DNA of 20,030 nucleotides from Bacteroidales bacterium UBA1182 (GTDB lineage: Bacteria > Bacteroidota > Bacteroidia > Bacteroidales > Bacteroidaceae): contig DBYQ01000073.1 of assembly GCA_002310015.1 (NCBI GenBank), forward strand, positions 8,296 to 28,325. Reading direction: 5' to 3'. Of this stretch, positions 15,355 through 20,030 are shown piece after piece. The notes below the pieces were generated by a model. It did no database searches. It worked only from the letters and a program-made list of their open reading frames with translations, and was not told where the DNA came from. The stretch's first letter is position 1. Every line of letters starts with the position of its first letter. The position numbers and the translations under genes were made by a program.

Positions 15355-16980
15355 ATGGTTATGAGCCGATTAATGAAAAGGATTTCAGTTTTTGCATTTT
15401 TCCTGTCTTTGACGAGTGTGATATCCTCAAAAGTCATTGTGACGTATGAAGATGATAACTCTCGTGAACTTTTGAGTATCGGCTTGGCTTATTACATCGG
15501 TCAAAATGGATATAAAAGGGATTATGCAAAAGCGTATGAATATCTCAAGCAGGCGGCCGATCTTAATAATGCCGATGCACAAGCTGTAATAGGTATCATG
15601 TATGAAAATGGATATGGCCGGAGCCTGGATTATGCAAAAGCTGCGGAGTGGTATCAGAAAGCTGCGGCACAGGATCAATCCAATGCTCAGAATAGTCTTG
15701 GACTATTGTATTTAAATGGCCTTGGGGTTGAAAAGGATCAGGAACAGGCGTTGTATTGGTTCAAGAAAGCATTGGCCAACGGCAACAAATCAGCTGAAGA
15801 TTATGTCGTTATGCTGGAGAGCGGTTCAAGAAAGATTGCGCTTATAATCGGTAATGCCAATTACCCCAAAGGAAAACTTGCTACCCCGGTCAACGATGCA
15901 CAGAGAATATCGGACAGACTTCAGTCTCTTGGATTTGAAGTTATTTTAAAGACGAATCTTGAGCTCCAGGGAATGAATCAGATGATGGATGAGTTCTGTC
16001 AGAAAGCTACAGGTTATGACGTGGCATTGTTTTTTTACTCTGGTTATGCCGTTCAGAATGAAGGAATTAATTATCTGATTCCTGCCAAAAGTTATATAGA
16101 ACCGTCTACTGTTATGTATGATTGCTTCAATATGAGCCGTTTTATGGCAAAACTGGACGCAGTAAACGTAGATAAGAAGATCATTATACTGGATGCCTGC
16201 AGGGATAACAGTCAGTTGGTCCGTGGTAAAGGCTCAATAAAACAGGGACTGGCCAGAATCAGTCAGTACGGTTATTTTAATGTGCTGTCTGCACAGGCTG
16301 ATAAGACTGTCGCAGATATCAAGGGAGAAAAAATAAGCGTCTTTACCAAAGAATTTCTTAACGGAATGACCAAGACAAACGTTCCGCTATATCAGATGTT
16401 CAAGGATATTCAGACCAATGTTTCCAATGTGACAAACAATGAACAGATACCGTCAATTAATGATGATCTGGTGGGTTCATTCTATTTTAATGCAAGTAAA
16501 AACACGACCTCTAATCTGACTAATTCTTCGGTCAGGAATACAACGCAGGATAGATCATCAGAGGTGACGAAAAAAAACAATAATAAGAAGAACAAGAATT
16601 TAAATTATTATACGCTTCCTGAGTTTACTGAAAGCGTTAAGCAAGAGGATGATGATCAAACAGTTATTCTCTCTCCATCTGAAGCCATGGCACTGTTTCC
16701 GGGAGGGAGCACTGCATTTCAGGATTATCTCCGGAATAATCTGAGTTATCCGATGGATTGCAGAGAGAACGCCATACAGGGCAGGGTGACGGTCATTTTT
16801 GTTATAGAGAAAGACGGCTCGATAACCCATGTTGGCGTTTTGGATGATGGGGTTCACTCTTCGCTCGATGCCGAAGCTGTCAGGCTGATATCAAAGATGC
16901 CTAAATTTAAAGAGCACAAGAGAGATGGCAAGACGGTCAGAGTTACATCTACCTTGCCTGTCAGTTTCAGACTCAGATGA
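15355..16980 (+). CDS. Exported Sel1-caspase-TonB_C protein with catalytic His replaced by Tyr
   Basis: A 541-residue paralogue of the product of 11189-13441, with a different domain order: signal peptide (about 1-25), Sel1 repeats (about 40-150), C14 caspase-like domain (158-380), an Asn/Lys/Ser/Thr-rich linker (380-420), then a TonB_C-type domain (about 445-541: LFPGGSTAFQDYL, NAIQGRVTVIFVI, DAEAVRLISKMPKF). The Cys282 motif LDACRDN is intact, but the catalytic His position reads FYSGYAVQ, with Tyr231 (codon TAT, 16045-16047), so proteolysis is probably lost. The matching segment of the first protein is FYAGHAVQ. It may act as a decoy, scaffold or regulator of the active one. In-frame ATGs at 15361 and 15373 are alternative starts; 15373 gives the most compact signal peptide. 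Confidence 0.86.
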   Translation: MVMSRLMKRISVFAFFLSLTSVISSKVIVTYEDDNSRELLSIGLAYYIGQNGYKRDYAKAYEYLKQAADLNNADAQAVIGIMYENGYGRSLDYAKAAEWYQKAAAQDQSNAQNSLGLLYLNGLGVEKDQEQALYWFKKALANGNKSAEDYVVMLESGSRKIALIIGNANYPKGKLATPVNDAQRISDRLQSLGFEVILKTNLELQGMNQMMDEFCQKATGYDVALFFYSGYAVQNEGINYLIPAKSYIEPSTVMYDCFNMSRFMAKLDAVNVDKKIIILDACRDNSQLVRGKGSIKQGLARISQYGYFNVLSAQADKTVADIKGEKISVFTKEFLNGMTKTNVPLYQMFKDIQTNVSNVTNNEQIPSINDDLVGSFYFNASKNTTSNLTNSSVRNTTQDRSSEVTKKNNNKKNKNLNYYTLPEFTESVKQEDDDQTVILSPSEAMALFPGGSTAFQDYLRNNLSYPMDCRENAIQGRVTVIFVIEKDGSITHVGVLDDGVHSSLDAEAVRLISKMPKFKEHKRDGKTVRVTSTLPVSFRLR

Positions 16981-17044
16981 CGACATAGAGTGCCTGAAAA
17001 GGCAAAAAACAAGCAGATAGGCATATACTATCGCCAATAAGAAC

Positions 17045-17052
17045 TATTTTTG
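17045..17052 (+). promoter_or_regulatory. Possible -7 box for the YigZ/GH67 pair
   Basis: TATTTTTG matches TAnnTTTG and lies 44 bases before the YigZ start. No TTTG is seen at the usual upstream spacing, so the match may be chance in AT-rich DNA. Confidence 0.35.
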
Positions 17053-17096
17053 TATCGATAGACCAAAAACAGTTAATGAAATAGCAGGCAGATAAT

Positions 17097-17750
17097 TTGG
17101 AAAAGTCTACCGATACATACCTGACCGTTAAAGGAGAGGCACAGGCTCAGTTTGTGGAGCAGCGTAGCCGTTTCATATCGTTCATATGGCATGTAACTAC
17201 AGCCGATGAGATTAAGGAACGGATTGCGGCTTTGCAGAAAGAGTATTATGATGCGCGGCATGTGTGTTATGCATATATGCTTGGCGCTGAGCGGACTGAT
17301 TGGCGCGCCAATGATAACGGTGAGCCTTCAGGGACTGCAGGCAAGCCTATATTGGGACAGATAAACAGTGCCGGATTGAGCGATGTGCTGATTGCTGTGG
17401 TCCGGTATTTTGGGGGCGTAAAGCTGGGAACTTCAGGGCTGACAGAGGCGTATAGGCTGGCCGCGGCTCAGGTAATTGAAAAGGCTGAGGTGGTTACGGC
17501 ATACGTGGAGCGTAACGTGACGGTGCTGTTTACATACAATATGACCAATGTGGTCATGAAGGCAGTTAAGGATCTTGAGGTGAGGATAATAGCGCAGGAT
17601 TATGGCTCTTTTAGTACAGAAGGCGCAGAACGGACTTTTGACTGTAAGGCGGTAATTAGGGCAAGATTGTCTGTGGCCGATGATTTTGAATCAAGGATTA
17701 ATGCTGTGGCTGATACTCAGGCGAGTAGGGAATTGAGAATTGAGAATTGA
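17097..17750 (+). CDS. yigZ: YigZ/IMPACT family (UPF0029) protein
   Basis: This 217-residue cytosolic protein of the YigZ/IMPACT family has two domains: an N-terminal UPF0029 domain (about 10-125) and a C-terminal DUF1949-like ferredoxin fold (about 138-205). Eukaryotic IMPACT regulates GCN2; the bacterial role is not settled. Signatures are QRSRFISFIWHV, ARHVCYAYMLG, NDNGEPSGTAGKPIL and VVRYFGGVKLGTSGLTEAY. The start is TTG at 17097: the frame is closed just upstream (TAG at 17082) and no in-frame ATG precedes the conserved region. The last codons (RIEN) and TGA stop lie inside a heptamer repeat. The GH67 gene follows after 23 bases, so the two are probably co-transcribed although functionally unrelated. 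Confidence 0.9.
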   Translation: MEKSTDTYLTVKGEAQAQFVEQRSRFISFIWHVTTADEIKERIAALQKEYYDARHVCYAYMLGAERTDWRANDNGEPSGTAGKPILGQINSAGLSDVLIAVVRYFGGVKLGTSGLTEAYRLAAAQVIEKAEVVTAYVERNVTVLFTYNMTNVVMKAVKDLEVRIIAQDYGSFSTEGAERTFDCKAVIRARLSVADDFESRINAVADTQASRELRIEN

Positions 17751-17767
17751 AAATTGAGATAATTGGG
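17730..17767 (+). repeat. Heptamer repeat (ATTGARA)n, copy 5, overlapping a gene end
   Basis: Four to five units (ATTGAGA, ATTGAGA, ATTGAAA, ATTGAGA, then degenerate) run from the last YigZ codons into the gap before GH67. The repeat supplies the terminal IEN and TGA of YigZ, as it does for the MmcQ-type gene. Confidence 0.85.
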
Positions 17768-17773
17768 AATAAT

Positions 17774-19867
17774 ATGAATGCTAGAAGACTTATTTTTGGA
17801 CTGACCGTAGCGCTCACAGCTATGGGAGTTCAGTCATGCGGCGGCCAGACAAGGCCGGAGAACAATGATGGCCATAACCTTTGGCTGGGTGATATTACAG
17901 TTAAATCCGGACCTGCTGATGTGGCCGTTTGGAAGATAGAGAGTAAGCGGATAGATCTTAATGCCCTTGGGGTTAAAGACATAGGCTTTGATGCAAGTGG
18001 AATATATAACAATTCTTTAGGTGATGAGGGATTCAGCATCAACTGTATCGGAAATCATGTTGCAGTTACTGCCAATACCGATGCTGCCAAACTGTATGCC
18101 GTGTTCTATCTTAAGAGACTGGCTGACTGTGGCGTAAAAATTGCTGACAAGTTTCTGGTTACAGAAAAACCTGCGTTCCGATACCGTATCCTGAACCATT
18201 GGGATAATCCCAATCTTACCGTTGAGCGTGGATATGCCGGCAAGTCTCTCTGGAAGTGGGAGGAGCTGCCTGGCACGATACGTCCTGAGTATGAGGAGTA
18301 TGCCCGCGCCAATGCATCAATCGGTATAAACGGAACAGTTCTGAACAACGTTAATGCCGATGCACGCATGCTCTCACGTGAGTATTTGGAGAAGGTAAAG
18401 GTGTTGGCAGACATTTTCCGTCCGTATGGAATCAAGGTCTATCTTTCACTGAACTTTGCCGCTCCCAAGCATCTGGCCGGCCTTAAGACCAGTGATCCGC
18501 TTGACAAGGATGTTATCAAGTGGTGGAATGATAAGGTGGCTGAGATTTACAGCATCATTCCTGATTTTGGCGGTTTCCTGGTAAAGGCTAACTCTGAGGG
18601 TCAGTCAGGTCCGCAGGATTACGGACGCACACATGCTGACGGTGCCAATATGATAGCCGATGCCGTTAAGCCCTACGGCGGTATTGTGATGTGGAGAGCG
18701 TTCGTGTATGCAGCAGAGTCTCCTGATCGTGCCAAGCAGGCTGTTGAGGAGTTCAAGCCTCTTGACGGACAGTTCCGTGACAATGTGATAATCCAGATCA
18801 AGAACGGACCGGTTGACTTCCAGCCCCGCGAGCCGTTCAGCCCTCTGTTCGGACAGCTGGAGCATACCAATATCATGGCTGAGATGCAGATAACCCAGGA
18901 GTATCTGGGACACAGTAACCACATGGTTTATCTGCACCCTATGTGGAAGGAGTGCCTTGACTCCGATACCTATCAGAAAGGCGAGGGTAGTACCGTATGT
19001 GCTGAGACTCTGGGTAAAGTTCACGGTAATACAACCTACAGCGCAATTGCCGGTGTAACCAACATAGGTGACAGCGTGAACTGGTGCGGACATCATCTGG
19101 CACAGGCTAACTGGTACGCTTTTGGCCGTATGGCTTGGAATCCGGATCTTAGTTCTGAGCAGATTCTTGATGAGTGGCTCAAGCAGACATTCACTACTGA
19201 TAAGAAATTTGTGGAGCCTGTAAAGGAGATGATGCTTGTTTCACGTGAGGCTTGTGTCAAATATGAGATGCCTTTAGGGTTGCACCATTGTTTCTCCGGA
19301 GCAGGACATTACGGACCCGGTCCCTGGGACCGCTCATCGCGTCCTGACTGGGAGCCTGCATATTACCACAAGGCTGCCGCCGATGGCATAGGCTTTGACC
19401 GCACGTCAAAGACTGGTACAGACGCTGTTTCACAATATCATGAGCCGCTCAAGTCTCTCTATGATAATGTAGAGACATGTCCTGATAACCTTATTCTGTG
19501 GTTCCATCATCTGCCATGGGACTTTAAGATGAAGAGCGGCCGTACCCTGTGGGACGAGCTTTGCTATACTTTCCAGGAGGGTATTGATGAGGCACGCGGT
19601 TTTATCAATACATGGGAGAGTGTTGAGAAATATGTTGATCCTTACCGTTACGGACAGGTTCATGACAAACTGGTGCGTCAGGCCAAGGATGCTATATGGT
19701 GGCGTGATGCCTTGATGTTATATTTCCAGACATTCTCAGGAATGCCTATTCCGGATGACTGTACAAAGCCTCAGTATACTTTGGATGAACTGCGCCGTTT
19801 CCGTCTGCGCATATCCAACTACGAGACCCCCGCACTGGACAAACTTCCTGAGTACACTCTTAAGTAA
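17774..19867 (+). CDS. aguA: GH67 alpha-glucuronidase lipoprotein
   Basis: The 697-residue GH67 enzyme removes (4-O-methyl)glucuronic acid from the non-reducing end of xylo-oligosaccharides in glucuronoxylan breakdown. It has an N-terminal lipoprotein-like signal (MNARRLIFGLTVALTAMGVQSC, Cys22), a small N-terminal alpha/beta domain, then the catalytic barrel and helical C-terminal region. Catalytic candidates are acid Glu275 (KANSEGQSGP), Asp348 (NGPVDFQPREP) and Glu376 (QITQEYLGH); their spacing of 73 and 28 equals Glu292/Asp365/Glu393 recalled for the Cellvibrio enzyme. The length is typical of the family. I chose ATG 17774 because the upstream TTG at 17747 lies in the repeat and adds nine residues before the signal. 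No xylanase or SusC/D genes are visible within the window. Confidence 0.95.
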   Translation: MNARRLIFGLTVALTAMGVQSCGGQTRPENNDGHNLWLGDITVKSGPADVAVWKIESKRIDLNALGVKDIGFDASGIYNNSLGDEGFSINCIGNHVAVTANTDAAKLYAVFYLKRLADCGVKIADKFLVTEKPAFRYRILNHWDNPNLTVERGYAGKSLWKWEELPGTIRPEYEEYARANASIGINGTVLNNVNADARMLSREYLEKVKVLADIFRPYGIKVYLSLNFAAPKHLAGLKTSDPLDKDVIKWWNDKVAEIYSIIPDFGGFLVKANSEGQSGPQDYGRTHADGANMIADAVKPYGGIVMWRAFVYAAESPDRAKQAVEEFKPLDGQFRDNVIIQIKNGPVDFQPREPFSPLFGQLEHTNIMAEMQITQEYLGHSNHMVYLHPMWKECLDSDTYQKGEGSTVCAETLGKVHGNTTYSAIAGVTNIGDSVNWCGHHLAQANWYAFGRMAWNPDLSSEQILDEWLKQTFTTDKKFVEPVKEMMLVSREACVKYEMPLGLHHCFSGAGHYGPGPWDRSSRPDWEPAYYHKAAADGIGFDRTSKTGTDAVSQYHEPLKSLYDNVETCPDNLILWFHHLPWDFKMKSGRTLWDELCYTFQEGIDEARGFINTWESVEKYVDPYRYGQVHDKLVRQAKDAIWWRDALMLYFQTFSGMPIPDDCTKPQYTLDELRRFRLRISNYETPALDKLPEYTLK

Positions 19868-19902
19868 AGCCTGCGAGTGTCAGCGAGCGAGTTTACGAGC
19901 GA

Positions 19903-19964
19903 GAACGCCCGGAGGGCGTCCCGTTTCCGTTAGGAAACTAAAATATTGTGGGACTTATAGTCCC
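19903..19964. repeat. Three small hairpins after the GH67 gene
   Basis: ACGCCC-GGA-GGGCGT (19905-19919), GTTTCC-GTTA-GGAAAC (19923-19938) and GGGACT-TAT-AGTCCC (19950-19964) follow one another. Upstream, at 19873-19903, GCGAG/ACGAG motifs recur. The third hairpin's right arm is also the left edge of the long inverted repeat that follows, so the two are mutually exclusive structures. Confidence 0.6.
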
Positions 19965-20027
19965 GCCTCGGCTCAAAAAATAAGGCGCCCCTACGGACGC
20001 CATATTTTTTGAGCCGAAGGCGGGACT
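19959..20027. terminator. Long inverted repeat with bidirectional terminator core
   Basis: The left arm (19959-19990) and right arm (19995-20027) pair over about 32 bases with few mismatches around a CTAC loop. The inner GGCG...CGCC stem (19984-20001) is followed by ATATTTTTT on + and, on -, by TTATTTTTT, so it looks like a terminator for either strand. The length exceeds a usual terminator and suggests a dispersed intergenic element. Confidence 0.7.
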
Positions 20028-20030
20028 CGA

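Noticed and set aside
16991..17004. TGCCT-GAAA-AGGCA hairpin as terminator of the caspase locus
   Set aside because: The stem is only five pairs and is followed by A-rich, not T-rich, sequence on the + strand.
17747..17773. TTG start for the GH67 gene
   Set aside because: It lies in the heptamer repeat and would add residues before a good lipoprotein signal starting at ATG 17774.
19755..20012. 85-codon + frame running out of the GH67 gene
   Set aside because: It overlaps GH67 in another frame and then translates hairpin DNA; no protein-like features.

Overview
The window looks like a Bacteroidales chromosome (Prevotella/Bacteroides relatives). The evidence is a serC-serA-DUF1015 operon, two proteins with a C-terminal type IX secretion (T9SS) sorting domain, a BspA-type leucine-rich tail on a C10 peptidase, TAnnTTTG promoter boxes with almost no Shine-Dalgarno sequences, and TonB_C domains of the Bacteroidetes type. 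Genus cannot be fixed from sequence alone. No tRNA, rRNA, CRISPR array, transposase or integrase was seen, and no gene-free stretch exceeds about 185 bases.

Layout. 1-2657 (+): 3' end of serC, then serA and a DUF1015 gene, closed by a strong bidirectional hairpin terminator. 2781-4489 (-): an exported T9SS cargo of unknown function, translationally coupled to a small MmcQ/YjbR-type gene. 4668-10220: two nearly identical DUF5131 (phage Gp37/Gp68-like, three-Cys, radical-SAM-like) genes on +, each back to back with an exported-protein gene on -: the first with the T9SS cargo just mentioned, the second with a C10 (streptopain-like) cysteine peptidase. A second, longer T9SS cargo, paralogous to the first, follows on -. 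10405-11016 (+): a nitroreductase lipoprotein.

11189-16980 (+) is the most unusual region. It is a four-gene, tightly packed set whose products all carry export signals: a caspase-like peptidase (TonB_C, carbohydrate-binding-like fold, Sel1 repeats, caspase), a CHASE2-type membrane sensor with no cytoplasmic output domain, an unrecognised 208-residue exported protein, and a second Sel1-caspase-TonB_C protein whose catalytic His is Tyr. The inferred picture is an envelope sensor plus an active/inactive caspase pair; none of this is demonstrated by the sequence.

17097-19867 (+): a YigZ/IMPACT-family gene followed by a GH67 alpha-glucuronidase lipoprotein (glucuronoxylan use). A cluster of hairpins ends the window.

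A heptamer repeat (ATTGARA)n sits at the 3' end of four genes, in gene-sense orientation, and supplies the stop codon of two of them; a fifth copy lies in the 4490-4667 intergenic.
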